NCBI RefSeq assembly: GCF_017591425.1
Contig: NW_024464918.1
Coordinates: 21,294,001-21,358,000, forward strand
Reading direction: 5' to 3'
Length of the DNA: 64,000 nucleotides
Source: Ochotona curzoniae
Taxonomy: Eukaryota > Chordata > Mammalia > Lagomorpha > Ochotonidae
A program made the translations under genes and the position numbers. Below the pieces are notes generated by a model. That model did not search any database. It was not told the origin of the DNA and saw only the letters and a program-made list of their open reading frames with translations. Shown here piece after piece: positions 41,801 through 53,844 of the stretch (position 1 is its first letter; each line of letters starts with the position of its first letter).

Positions 41801-44552
41801 TCATATAATATATAATATGTATCCCATGGTTAGAAAAAATCTTAAAAATAGACACACTTAATTTATTTTAACACCAGTCAGGAGAGGAACACAAAAAAGT
41901 GGGGAGAGTGGGCAGGAGAAGGGTCTGTGGCATTACTCATCTCACTCCTTGTCCTCCCCTGCAGTTCCACAGTGACGTTCACCAAGGGAGCCCACTGAGT
42001 TGTACGCTCTGATGGATCCTTTTTATGTGAGTCCTCATTCGCTTCTGAACTTCTGCTCAGCACCACCTGCACCGGTGCTTCTGCTCAGGGTGCTAGTCTA
42101 GGTCACGCATTGCCTACCCATATTCCCGGATGAATGTGCTTGGGCTGAATTCAAATCGACATTCACAAGACAACTACAGAGGCATGGCTGACAAATAACA
42201 GCGGTTCAGACTGTGGCAAATCAAATCCTACTTCTTAAGCTACACCCACGGAGAGTTACCTTGATACCGAAGAACATATTTGTAAGTAAAGATTCATCCT
42301 GGCTACTCCACAAGATACAATTGGTATACTTCATCCACACTGACTGCTCTCAATAAAATGATTTAATTATAAAAATCCATTAAACCACTAACTTAAATTC
42401 ATCAGTGATAGATTAGTATCATGTTTTGACTGATTTTTTCCAAAGCAGAGTTGCTTGGTAAGTTATTTTGCTTTTTGAGTGTTGCTATTTTTAATAAATG
42501 CAGTATTACACATCCTATCCAGCTTGTACAGACGGGTAAGGAAGGTGTAAGGGAGAAATAAAGGGCTGAGAAATGTCACTCGACACATGTGCTGCTGCAT
42601 CAAGAAGCACAAGCAAATGGAGTTCCACCTGTTGGCTGCCAACCCTTCTGCATGCTTCTGCTACATCACCACAGGAAACATGGCAAGAAAATCCCTTGTG
42701 AAACAGCCTCCTGTACAAGCTCTTTGGGAAGTACCCAAGCGCACAGATCTTCCGCTGCATACCACATCTGTTCCAGAAGCAAAGAGCTGACAATCATTTT
42801 TGGTTGACATGAAAACTGCTTAAGTTAAACATCATCACAGTTGACACACACCCTTGGGTGTACATAAAGTATGTGAAATAAATTGTGCTGTGTGCATGAA
42901 CTGCAATTCTGTAAGCAGTACAAACACATGAACTGCGGTGTCATCAAAGCCCGGGCCATCTCAGTCACAACTGAAAGCCAAAGAAGCTGGCACAGAACAA
43001 TACACGGTATGCGACACCAGTTTATCCAAGATCTTAAAAACTAGTAAAATTAGTGCATGATTATGGAAATCTAGAGAAGGAAAAGGTTTACACATTTTTC
43101 ACCAAAACAGATCAAGTGACAAAGTAATGTTGATGTATCTATAGCAAAGACAACTACTCCACTGATTCTTCTTCAGCTCAGCTTCCCTCCTCTCTGTTAC
43201 TGAACCTGTTTCCTGGCATCTTGCTGACTACGAAACAGAAGGGATTGAGGGACTGGCTCTTGCCACAGCTGGGAGGACTACAGTTCATCCCTGCAGCCTT
43301 TCCACATCCTGCCTCCCCTCCTATGCACACATCATCCCCAGTACCACCGCCACCCCTGAGGGAGCCACTTGGGGAGCCAGAGCAGGTGGTTTCAGAACTG
43401 TGTGTGAGTGGTAAAGACCTCAGCTGTATTTGAGGATGAAAAGTACTTCAGAAACTCATGCGAATACTGCTGCTTTAGAAGTCAGTCAGATAAGCCCAAA
43501 CCGCTAACAAGTATGCCTGCTGAAAGCTTTCTCCAGGGGCCCTTTGAGACACACCAAGCCCAGAAAACCCAATTTCAAGGACACCACTAGGAGTTTTCCA
43601 AATGACCCATCTCGCTGTACCTAAGCTGAGGTCACAGCCACAACACGACCTGAAGCTTTCTGAGTAGCATGGGCAATGTGAACCACTGAAGTTTTCTATC
43701 CCTTTGAAGCCCATAATAGTAGGTCAAAGCTTATCATTTCAAATCAGGGGGAGACAACAGGGCTTCAGCACTTACAACACATGGTACCCATCGGCACTAA
43801 AGCTCTTTCAGGTGACTTGACTCATCCTCACGGGTGCCATCTTTGCATGGGTAAACGCTGCTGCTCAGCACAGTGAGACTGTCTGCAGATCACCTCAGGC
43901 CCTGAGCACAGACGACATTCAGGACTGCAAGGGGCTTCCCTCCCTCACCCTCAGGGGCTCCTGACCTGTCACTTGTTTCACCCAATCTGGAAACTGCAAG
44001 TAACCGCAAACATCTGTCAGTTGGTGTCCAAGTGTAGCCACTTTGGAAACCACTATACGCTGGGCACTCTGACTTGCACAAGGCTACATGTCATATGTCA
44101 GGAACAGAGAGTGGAGGCCAGCACCGACAGCATGTTTAAACCAATTGGTTACCACCTTCACCCAACTGGCCAAAAGGAAGGGTCCAGAGACTCCTACTTA
44201 CTGAGAGGATCTGAGAGGGAAAAGTAAAACCTGCTTGATAAAGGGGAACAGTTAGTTCTCTCTGTTACAGAATTCTCTCATGATTCTGATTTTCTGGTAG
44301 GTAAGCAGACACACAGTTAGGGTAGACAAATGCTTGCACATTGTAGACCCATTGCTCCTGTACTTGTCCAGGGGCCAGTGTGCAGGCTCTAAATCTGACC
44401 TGCAGGATGTAGAAGCAAGCCCCAGCCTCCTGGCTGGGTCCCTTAGCCCAAGGCATCCTAGGCTGGCCTCCAGCAGAGAAATTCACAATTGTTCTAATCA
44501 CCAGACTCAAGGTGATTTGCTTCTTCAGTTGGTAAGAACCTCAGTGGCCAGT
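41801..44552. other. Unique non-coding sequence
   Basis: Nothing recognised in 2.75 kb. The patch at 42587-42800 keeps open frames in three readings, but I match none of them to a protein. Weak MIR-like words near 43.8 kb were not strong enough to call. Confidence 0.45.
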
Positions 44553-44905
44553 GTTGTTTTGGAGCAATTTGTGTAGGGAACTTCCAGATCTGGGCAGAAT
44601 GAATTGCTAAATCCATGTAATTCCCAGACCTACCTGGCCGTCATCAATTCCCTCAGGAGCACGACATCACTGGCCAATCAGAGGGTCCCAAGCTCTACTG
44701 ACCAACCAGGAACTTGGACATGAGCAGAATGGACATAGGCCCTAATTCCAATCTAGGGACTTTAATTCCCCTTTGAGGACCCGGGGGAGTTAAGCAATGG
44801 CTGCCCAGTTCCCTACTTTGTACTTTGCAACAAATACCTACTTTCTTCTACCACCCCAATGTCAGCACACGGGTAAGCAGATCCAGTTGGGGGGCGGTTC
44901 CTAAA
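44553..44905 (+). mobile_element. Possible solo LTR of an ERV1-like retroelement
   Basis: The stretch begins near TGTTTTGGAGCAATTTGTGT. It has CCTACTTTGTACTTTGCAAC followed by AAATACCTACTTTCTTC (a polyadenylation-like area) and CCACCCCAATGTCAGC. It ends near AGATCCAGTTGGGGGGCGG. These are composition and word features of U3, R and U5 in class-I LTRs. No internal retroviral sequence adjoins it on either side, so at most a solo LTR remains. Exact ends and family are not established. Confidence 0.4.
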
Positions 44906-46329
44906 GGAGCACCTCTGACACCAGCTTGGGATGCTGTATGGTAACATCTTCATTGGTGTGTGTTATCCTATGGGCCTTATAGGGGCAAGGAGTTGGCAGA
45001 GCACATGAGATGTCATCCAGGCCAGGTGACAAGGCTGAGTGGAAGGGACCAAGTACACTTCCGAGTGACTTCTCCTTGCCCTGGACTGTGGGCTTCAGGT
45101 GAAGGTGGCTCACACACAGCTGTCCTGTGATGTTTCATTTATTCCTTGGCACTTTTGGGTAAACTTTCTGATCGATTAAGTGATCTTACTTGTGGGATCA
45201 TTTCTCATAATCAAAGTCTCAAAGATAGCATTCTCTGCCCTGTGCCTTGCAGGAAGGGACTCACGCTTGGCACCCCGCAGGTTCTGCTCACATTTCGTAT
45301 CTGGAGCCCCACTGTCTTCTGCTTGCCCGTGGCTTTCTTGGTTGAGAGCATCTTATGTACCTCATGGCTTCTCTCAGAGCCCGCCTCAGTGTCCTGTACA
45401 TAATGACACTCTAACCATGCAGCTGATAACGTGCTATTTGTGGTCTGTCCTGCATGGCTGAGTACATAATCATTTGCTGCTTTGACAAAGCTCACCTTTA
45501 AGATAGGAGTATTTGGCAGGAATGACGGAATTACATGTTCTGTAAGGATTAAAACCAAGCATTATGTTTACACCTGCTTATCCTCATGTATTGTGACCCA
45601 TCACTAACCACACACTCAGTGCTGGTAGGGAGAGTCCAAGAGCTGCCAGTGTCCCTCGTGTGCCCAACTCAGGCAGAAAGCAGCAGACAGAGCTCTCTGC
45701 AAAACCCTGGGAGATCTTCCCCACGCTGCTCTGCTGACATGAGGCCAAGAACCACAACCCTCCTCCCCACACGGGCATGTGAAGCCCCCCAGAGATGATG
45801 TGCAGGGAGAACTCTCAGTAGAAAAGCCACCACCCAAGCGGGCAAGCGGGCGGCTGTGTGACCCTTCCCATGTCGCTGCACGTGCTTAACTGAAGACTGT
45901 TGCTCTCATGAGGGATACACAACGAGTGGCAAGAACATAAAAGACAAGAACACACAGTGTATGTGGAAGAGTGTGGGAAATTGTGAAGAATCTAAGTGCA
46001 CACAGCCTCTCCAAAGGCCAGGCTCACAGTCCCTGGTGGTACCTAGTCACTGGTCTCTGCTGTCTTTGAATTTGTTAAACACACATTTTCCCATTTTCCC
46101 CCGTAGTAAACAGACACACAGTCCTTTTTCCATTGTCATTGTTTTGCGCTTAGAGAACATGGTAAAGTTAGGATTTCACTGTTTACTGATAACTACTGCT
46201 GAGGACAGAGCAAACAGGAATAAATGAGCCAGGACGGATAGCTGCCATTCTTCTGTGGGTTTTTTCCCCTTTACTGGAGTGTGTGACAGCTCCGTTACTG
46301 AAAATGCAGACACCACCTCTGTGGGAACA
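44906..46329. other. Unique non-coding sequence
   Basis: Nothing recognised. Confidence 0.45.
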
Positions 46330-46500
46330 CAGATGCTGCAATCAGACCACTTCATGTCCTACTTGCACCACTTACCAGACCACGTTGGCTGTGGTCAGGG
46401 GATTCAACCATCTCTCAGCCTCAGTTTTCTGAGCTGTAATGTAAAGACAGTGATATCAGTTCACCTGACTGCAGAGAGGATTCAATAGACTCAAAGGTGC
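46330..46500 (+). mobile_element. MIR SINE
   Basis: CTTGCACCACTTACCAGACC, GGCTGTGGTCAGGGGATTCA, CAGCCTCAGTTTTCTGAGCT, GTAATGTAAAGACAGTGATA and GCAGAGAGGATTCAATAGAC align with MIR (CTGCCACTTACTAGCTGTGTG .. CCTCAGTTTCCTCATCTGTAAAATGGGGATAAT .. TGTGAGGATTAAATGAG). A C element begins directly after it. Confidence 0.88.
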
Positions 46501-46509
46501 TAGTGTTGC

Positions 46510-46761
46510 GGGCCAGTGGGGTAACCCTTCATCTAGGACACCAACATCCACTAGGCACCAGTTCAAGTCCCAGCTGCTGAGCCACCCATTCAGAAGACAG
46601 CCCCTGATGGCCTCAGGTCCCTGCCGCTCAACTGGAGGACCCATGAACTTCCAGTCTCCTGCCTTTGGCCTGGCTGTTGCAGAGATGTGGGGACTAAATC
46701 AGCAGAAGGAAAAGATCTTTCACTCTCTCTGTGCCTTTCAAATACACCAATCTTTACAAAC
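46510..46761 (+). mobile_element. Old CSINE next to a MIR
   Basis: GGGCCAGTGGGGTAACCCTT, GGCACCAGTTCAAGTCCCAG, ACTGGAGGACCCATGAACTT and TTTCAAATACACCAATCTTT mark a sense copy, shorter than full length in the middle. Confidence 0.88.
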
Positions 46762-47029
46762 ATAAATTTAAGACATCATTCTTGTGAAACTGAGATACGA
46801 GGGTTTATTATCATCATTACTGCTAGCTGTACACCTACTTCATGCTATGAACAGGGTATATAGTACTAAAAAGCTTAAACCTTGGAACGCTAACATTCTC
46901 CTGGAAGACATCACATATGTCTTATTGAATAAATCAGCAAAATACACACACTTCTATAATTATGCTAAATATCCTTCTAGACAGCAGTGACTAAGACGAA
47001 AACCAGGAAAGCAGGAATAAGGCCACGTT

Positions 47030-47300
47030 AAAAGTTGGGAGCCCTGACAGACCCCTCAGGGATAAGCAGAAAAAAGACTGTTCCAGCAACACGAGCAACA
47101 GATACAAAGGCTGTCCAATAAGCCGAGCAGTGACAGATAGGGAGGGCACTGGGGACAGAGTCACCAGGTAAGGCTGGAGCGGGAACAGGATGGGCAGGGC
47201 ACAGCCATGTGGGGATCTGAGGCATGGGCTGAGCTTGCACCAGAGCCAGTGAAGTCTCAGGGAAGTGATGTGATCATAGCAACAGGTGCATCAGGCAGCC
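47030..47300 (+). mobile_element. Possible ancient interspersed repeat, family unassigned
   Basis: CTGTTCCAGCAACACGAGCA, ACAGATACAAAGGCTGT, GGGCAGGGCACAGCCATGTG, GTCTCAGGGAAGTGATGTGA and TCATAGCAACAGGTGCATCA recall the order of the same old repeat proposed at 29960-30480 (GCGTTCCAGGCAGAGGGAAC .. AGTGCAAAGGCC .. GGCAGGGGCCAGATCATG .. AGCAGGGGAGTGACATGATC). Confidence 0.4.
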
Positions 47301-47550
47301 CAGCTGGGAAACCAGGCGAGTCCAGTCAGAGGCCTTGCTCAAGTGCAGCAGACCCTCCTCACCTGTAGGCACACTGCCATGCCAGCTCCCTTCTCATAAC
47401 CAAAACATAGGAAATGCTGTGCTGTCTGTGACTGCACCATACATGATGCATTCCTATGAACAGTACAGGCTAACTCAGGTGTGTGAGCGAGCAGAGTGCA
47501 CTAAACTCACACCCTAAGGGATGCTGTTCAATAAACTCATAAGTTAAAAA

Positions 47551-47907
47551 GTTGTTTTTGAAAGGTGGAGAAATGGACGCAGAAGGAGGCAGAGAGAAGG
47601 GAGGGAAAGCAGAGGAGGAATGAGAAGGAGGCAGCCATCAAAATCTCCCACCCATTGTTTCCCTACCCAAACAGCTCCAATTTCCCTGTCTGGGTCTGGT
47701 CAAAGCCAGGAGCCAGGTACTCCATCCTGGTCTCCCACATGGGCAGCTGTGACCAAGTACTTGGGCTATTTTCTGCTGTTTTCTCAAGAGTGCACATTAG
47801 GAAACAACTGGATCGGAAGTAGAGCAGCCAGGACTTAAACCAGCCCTGCAACACAGGGTGTTGGCCTCACAGGCAGTACCTTACCCCTGCACCACAATGC
47901 TTGGCAG
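47551..47907 (-). mobile_element. Old CSINE, antisense
   Basis: A purine-rich reversed 3' end is followed by GGTCAAAGCCAGGAGCCAGG, CTGGTCTCCCACATGGGCAG, AACAACTGGATCGGAAGTAG and GACTTAAACCAGCCCTGCAA, ending at GCACCACAATGCTTGGC. Confidence 0.88.
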
Positions 47908-48300
47908 GATCACTGACTTTTGTGACAACTTCAGAACTGATAAAGATATGACTGCAGTCTCTAATGATGTATATTATGCATTGTAAATAAAAAAATACAT
48001 GTATCAATGTAACTACCTATATGGTAGTGACTGATAAAATACATTCTGATACATAGGATGCAAAGACTGGACTATAAACATTGTCAAGGGGGCAAAAGAG
48101 ACACAAGAAGCATATACACACAACTATCTAAACACTGTAAATGCCTATTTTTTCCCAATCCAGAATTATCTACACCAAAGCACTCAGTTACTTCTCCTTG
48201 TGCAGGAGTGCTGGGAAAGGGATGAGCCTTTATTTTTTATGTCACAGGTTTCTGATGAAGCCATTCATGTGCACCAATTTGTGATGAAAAGTAAGCAGTA
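47908..48300. other. Unique non-coding sequence
   Basis: AT-rich. Nothing recognised. Confidence 0.45.
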
Positions 48301-48560
48301 GGGGTAGACACAACATAGCAGGCCAAGCCTCTGTCTGTGGTGCTTGCATCCCACGTGGACACCAGTTCAAGTCTCAGCTGCTCCACTTCCGGTCCGGCTC
48401 CATGCTAATGGCCTGGAAAAGCAGCAGAGAATGGCCCAGGTGCTTGGGTCCCTGCATCCAGGAAGAAGACCTGGATGAAACTCCTGGTTCTTGGCTTCAG
48501 ACTGACCCAGCTCTAGCTGGTGTGGCCATTTGGAGATTGAACCAGCAGAAGCCAGAAAAA
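48301..48560 (+). mobile_element. CSINE lacking its 3' tail
   Basis: GGGGTAGACACAACATAGCA, ACCAGTTCAAGTCTCAGCTG, CTCCACTTCCGGTCCGGCTC and GCCATTTGGAGATTGAACCA follow C-element order. The CT-rich and ATAAATAA tail region is missing after GAACCAGCAGAAG. This suggests deletion after insertion, or priming from a shortened RNA. Confidence 0.85.
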
Positions 48561-50164
48561 TTAAGAAATTTCAAGCTTCCCTTTACATGTGTTAGCAGAA
48601 ATCATTTGTGCATCAAGAAATTAAAGTCAGACACAGCAGTGGGTGAAGAGAAAAGAAGATTGATTGCCACTATTTGTAATTTTAAAAAACAATGATGTCA
48701 CATTAAGGTATTTCCTGCTAATTACTGGAAGGCAGAAGGAAGAGGGCTCAGTCAGCCATTATTGATCACGCAGTGCTGCCTGACGTCAGACTAGGAGCTC
48801 CACAGGGGTAGGGGACAGAAGCAGAGGACAGTGCATCCTACAATAGTTTCCCCCTCGTGGGCTCAGCTGTCTAACAACCCCACCTGTCTCCTCGCACACA
48901 CCAGAGTTGCAGAAAGGATAAGCCCACACCGCAGTCTGGCCTAGCCAGGTAAGTCCTTATCTGTGCACAGGTGTCTGCAGACAATCACACAACTTCCTTG
49001 AACCTCTCTCATAATTAGAGAGCCCACAGATGACAGCATGGTGCCAAGGGGTTGTCAATACAAACCTGAGCAGTGAGAACCATCTAATTCAGCATGACTC
49101 ATTGCCAGGTCAGCTCCCAAAATACCTGTCTTGTCAGTGGATGGTTTTAATATAGCCACCAGGAAATTGTACCTACCAAAGATGCTTCAGCTGCTCGGAT
49201 GAAGTCTATCAGATTGCAGGCCAACATTATTAAAAACACATTCTCCAAAACACTGATTCTGGAAGTGTCTAACAGGTGTCATAAGATGGTAGTCTACTGC
49301 TTACACAAATTTACAAAATATAGAGCAGAATGAAAGTAACATTTTTAATATTGAACTTCTAAGAGACATCAATATCCTACTGTGAAATAGGAATTGTCGA
49401 GATGTTCACAGAATAAGCAGTGGTTTCAAATTCCAATTTTATTTTTAGAAGAAACTTTTGTTGGCGAAATGCTGATATTATTCTTTAGGAGTCACTGACA
49501 CAGTGCTGGAGTGAGTCTCAAGTTTGGGGTGATGGCTGCTAAAGCTGCTTTCCTGATTTCAGCAGGTGGCAGAACTCCCAGGAGGAGCATCCTTGTAAGA
49601 ACTCTCTCTCTCCAACCCACCGGGAAAGTCCGAAGTTGGGAGGCAGTGAAAGCACACTGAGTTTTGTTCACCTCCCTCCCAACTCCCGCCCTCGGGTCTG
49701 GCCATCTTCTGGCAAGAGGCTTCCAGGAAGTCCAATCTTGGCTCAGGCAGCTGTGGACTGACAGACGGGAGCACACAGCAGCAGCCCTGGGTGTGTGTGG
49801 CATATGCCTCCACTCTTAGTTCCTCCCCAGCAAACGTCTCAGCTCAGCGTTACTCACTTGTTAAGTATAAACTTAACATGTAACATAATAAAAACTCAAA
49901 TATAATATCCGTACACATGTCAATACACTTAAGTATTAAGAAGTACCAATATATTAAAGTAGAAGCAAAATATATACTTGCAACTTTATAACAAAATGCA
50001 TGATTATAATACATAATATTATATAAACTTAACTGTAAACTGGACACCCTACATTAAACTCACACACACACACAAAATCTAAGAATAACATTCTAGAAAA
50101 CAATTTGGTAAAATACACTGAAAAGTCCTTTTACAAATGTTCCTTTCCATTGACAACATTTTTA
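48561..50164. other. Unique non-coding sequence
   Basis: No repeat is named. It becomes very AT-rich at 49850-50060 (TATAAACTTAAC occurs twice, once exactly and once closely), with a minus-strand 65-codon frame that reflects base composition. Confidence 0.45.
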
Positions 50165-50455
50165 GTCCACTTGTAGTTGAGAAGGAGAGAACGTGGGAAG
50201 GAGACAGAAACACGGAGAGTATGTGAGTGCTAGGTAGAGCGCCCTTGTTCACGCTTCACTCCCCAAACGCCCCAGTGGCAGGAGCTGAGCCAGAGCTGAA
50301 GCTAGAACCAGGAACCCCAGCTAGGTCTCTCCCAGCTACTAGACTCAGCTACTAGAGCCACCAGCACAGCTTCTCAGAGGCATACCAGCAGCACGCGGGC
50401 ATCAGCAACCAGGCATTGCCCCCGCCACCCGAACTTCCAGGCCCAACGCTGGCTC
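50165..50455 (-). mobile_element. Old CSINE, antisense
   Basis: GAAGGAGAGAACGTGGGAAG, GCTTCACTCCCCAAACGCCC, CAGAGCTGAAGCTAGAACCA and CCAGCTAGGTCTCTCCCAGC belong to a reversed older C element. The part beyond 50340 is blurred (CAGCTACTAGACTCAGCTACTAGAG is a short internal repeat) and ends near GGCCCAACGCTGGC. Confidence 0.72.
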
Positions 50456-52147
50456 CTGATGCCTTTTTTAGAAATGGACCATCAGTATAGCCAGAGGACT
50501 GGTTACAGACAGGTGCAACAAGAAGAACCTCCTCATCCAACAGAACCCAGGCAGAATTTTTAGATGATACCATAGAAAAATTCTTATTAATGTGGGGGAG
50601 CACACGTGTGCATATACATGCATGTAAGAAAGCATAAAGACATACCTAGACCCATCAGTAAACACTAGGGGTAAGAGTGCACTATGCATCTTATATGTGT
50701 TGATAGCAAAAATGAAAGCCCAGATCCATCTGCAGTGGACAGCAGGGACAGATTTTTCCTTTACAGCTCATTGTACTGTTTGAGTAACTTAGCATAAATA
50801 AGTGAGAGATTTATAGAAGGCAGGTGCATTCTAACACATGCACATGAGTTTTAACACATAAAACATGTTTATAAGGGGCCTTTGAAAGCTCAGAGAAAAT
50901 ATATACTAGGGGGAAAGTACAGATTTTAATAGTACCAACATTAATTTATCTTTCAATTCTATTTTCTCTGTTTTGGATTACCCTCATACTAAAATGATTG
51001 CGAAATGTATATATACGATCTTTAACAACTGCAATTCGCTTTGTCTGATGCTAACTTTAGTCATCTCTCCCTTATGCTCCTGCAATGTTGAGATGATGTA
51101 GCATTTTAGTCCTCAATTTTACATCTAACATGATAAACAATCAAGCCTAAGTTTTTTGTTTGTTTATTTGTTTGTTTGGTTGGTTGAATGGTTGGTTGGT
51201 TTTGTTGGGGTTTTTATCTTCTTTTTCCAGTACTTGTCTAAAGGTTATTTCACATGAAGCTCACATGTGATATATCGTAAGTGTTTGGTTGTGTGCAAAG
51301 GCCCTGGCTTACATCCATACTGCAATGATGAGCCAGCACAGCCCAGGACACCATTTTCTGCCCAGCTCTCTGGAAATGCTCATTAATAAGACCCTAGCGA
51401 CCGCTGTCAGCTGCTCTCCTCCTCAAATGTCCTCATTCTGCCCCTCATGCCTGTCTCACACCACGACTGTGCCTATTTGCTGATTTGATCTGGGGTTGTG
51501 ACGTCACTGTTGCTTCAGCTATCTCATTACAGCCTATCTCTGCCCAAGGTCTCATAGGAACCAAAGTGGCACCCTGTGCATAGGGCTCACCACTGTCCAC
51601 AGGTGTCGCCGGCCACGCAGGACATCCCCCTGCCCCAAGATGTGCGACCACCACCCAGAAGATGGAGGGGGGGATAATCTCATAACCCCATACTACACAC
51701 AGGCAAGACATCCAAATCCTAGCGTTAAATTTAAATAATTAGATCTACGTTGCTGCTGTCACAAACAGTAAACCAAAACTGCTTCCATGACATGCCTGGA
51801 TTTGACTGGCTTTCCTGCTCATCTTTCTACCCAAGAAGCAGTGCCCTGGAGTTATTTTGTCTCTTCTAGGGGTAGGGGCCCACTGCTCACTGCCTTGTGG
51901 GTTCTTGGTCACACGGCACTGTCTACCCCTATCGCCTCTCTGGCCTAAGTAGTCTGCCCAGGGATTTCAAGGCCAAGATGTTTTAAGGTTCCTTTCTTTT
52001 GTCAAGATCCAAACTTTAGAATTTGCATTTAGATGAAGTTGTGTCGGAAAGCCCAGCTCTGCACCGGGGGCCTGACACCTGACCACAAAGACGCAATTTA
52101 CTCAGTGCACAAGTACACACTCACTGCCTGGGGACCGGAAACATGCA
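50456..52147. other. Unique non-coding sequence
   Basis: No gene or interspersed repeat is recognised. The T/G simple repeat is listed separately. Confidence 0.45.
51148..51213 (+). repeat. TTTG / GGTT simple repeat
   Basis: TTTTTTGTTTGTTTATTTG is followed by GGTTGGTTGAATGGTTGG and a GTTTTGTTGGGG end. The unit changes from TTTG to GGTT along the tract. Confidence 0.92.
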
Positions 52148-52418
52148 GGCTGTCCATGTTCCAAAGAACCGCTTCGGATACCCACATAGGGAGGGCTGGG
52201 TTCAAGTCCTACTTCCTAGTAAGGCACACCCTAGGGGTAGAGATGATGGCTCAAGTACTTGGCTCCGTCTGCCACCCACAGTGGACACCTGGATAGAATT
52301 CCTGGTTCCTGGCTTCAGCCCAGCCCAGCCCTGGCACTTGTGGGCATCTGCGGTTGTGAAGAAGCATGTAGGAGTTCTGTCCCTCTGCATGTAAAAAAAA
52401 ATTAATTAAAAAAAATGA
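52148..52418 (+). mobile_element. Old CSINE
   Basis: ACCGCTTCGGATACCCACAT, GGCTGGGTTCAAGTCCTACT, GATGATGGCTCAAGTACTTG, CCACCCACAGTGGACACCTG and GAATTCCTGGTTCCTGGCTT follow the older C-element order, ending in an A- and T-rich tail. A second sense copy follows at once. Confidence 0.85.
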
Positions 52419-52421
52419 TTC

Positions 52422-52726
52422 ACGGCTGGTGCTGTGACTCAACAGACCCACCTTCTACCTTAAAGTATCAGCATCTCATATGGAAGCCAGTTTGTGTCCC
52501 AGTTGCTCATTGCTTATGACCTGGGAAAGCACTGGAGGATGGCCCAAATCCCTGGACCCTGCACCTGTGTGGGAAACCTGGAAGAAATTCCTTACTTTGG
52601 ATCAGCCCAATTTTGATTGTTGCAGCTTTTTGGGGAATGAATCAGCAGATGGAATATCTTGGGAAGGTTCTCTGACTCTCATTCTCTCTGTAAATCTGCC
52701 TTTGAAACAAAAATAAATAAATCTTT
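52422..52726 (+). mobile_element. CSINE directly after another CSINE
   Basis: CACGGCTGGTGCTGTGACTC, CTGGGAAAGCACTGGAGGAT, CTGGACCCTGCACCTGTGTG, GAATCAGCAGATGGAATATC and AAATAAATAAATCTTTGGTG mark a complete sense copy. It lies between the A-tail of the previous SINE and a MIR. No clear target duplication is found. Confidence 0.92.
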
Positions 52727-52727
52727 G

Positions 52728-52905
52728 GTGAAGTGTGATCTTAGACACATTACACACCCTTTGCATGCCTCAATTTCCACACCTGTGAAATGGGGACACT
52801 CCTGGTACCAATTTCAGAGATCATTAGGAAGATGAACAAGCCCAGTGCACTCATGTGCTGTGAGCAGTGCCTGGAACACAGGAAAGCCCATGGAAGTGTT
52901 TGCTA
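52728..52905 (+). mobile_element. MIR SINE
   Basis: AGTGTGATCTTAGACACATT, GCCTCAATTTCCACACCTGT, GAAATGGGGACACTCCTGGT and GCAGTGCCTGGAACACAGGA match MIR from its middle to its end. The 5' part is missing where the SINE lies. Confidence 0.88.
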
Positions 52906-53844
52906 ACATGACTGCTGGTGCTGCCATGAACTGCAGCTAGGAGCTGGACCTTCCACAGCAGGGGCTCATGCTGGACTCTGCATCTCTCAGCATTTCTGTG
53001 ACTCCTACACGCAGATGCAGAATGGACAGCCTCGGATGCCTTGCCCTGACTGTCCCATAGCCCAGCCCCCAGCTGAAAGGCACCTATGTGTCCCATAGAT
53101 CCCATAGTGAACTTCAGAGCTCCTACCACTCAGCAGATGCCTCATGCACATCTGCTATGGGAGTGTCTCACACTCCCTCCAGACACATAAAACCAGCCAG
53201 GCACCCCTGCTCCAACGGGCTGCTTCGGCCCAGACCCCTGCAGGTGCAGACCCTGCTGACTTAGCCTCTGTAACAGCTGTAGACCTATTCATGCCATGCT
53301 CAGGTTCTGTCCAGATAGAGAGTGCCTCTTCATCGGGGCCAGGGACCTTGTAGAACTCCATCTAGAGACAGCCTCTCCCTCAATACCAGGCCATCTGAGA
53401 AAGGGTCCCCACAGAGCCCTTGGCAGTGGCTTGCGTAGTAGGGCCTTAAAGCGCCTTTGCTACACTTGTTGAGTTCCTAATTTTTTAGTCTAACTTACGG
53501 TTATCAGTAAGGTACATTTTTCTTTGAAGGAATATTTCTGCATGAGTACCACCCTGTAAGAGGCCTGCAGTTGGGCCATCTCATCATCCCCCATCCATTG
53601 AAAGCAATTATTCCTAGTTGACGCTTCATTGTGCATTTTCATGGGGCATGGAGCGAAGGCAGAGTCCGTGTAGGTAACATGCAACAGTCGAGCCACTGTA
53701 ACAGGCATCCGCAGCTCCTTAGGCATTTGTTGTCTTCTCTGTGTTTGGAGCACATACCTGTTCCTCCTCCCTACATCTTCCTAAAATACAGAGGGAGCTG
53801 TTGTCATCCAGCCAGCTTTCTTTCTGCAGCCATCAACTGGGTGT
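52906..53844. other. Unique non-coding sequence
   Basis: Nothing recognised. Confidence 0.45.

Noticed and set aside
43800..44060. A MIR copy
   Set aside because: Only scattered words (CTCATCCTCACGGGTG, ATCTGGAAACTGCAAG) fit and their order is not convincing.
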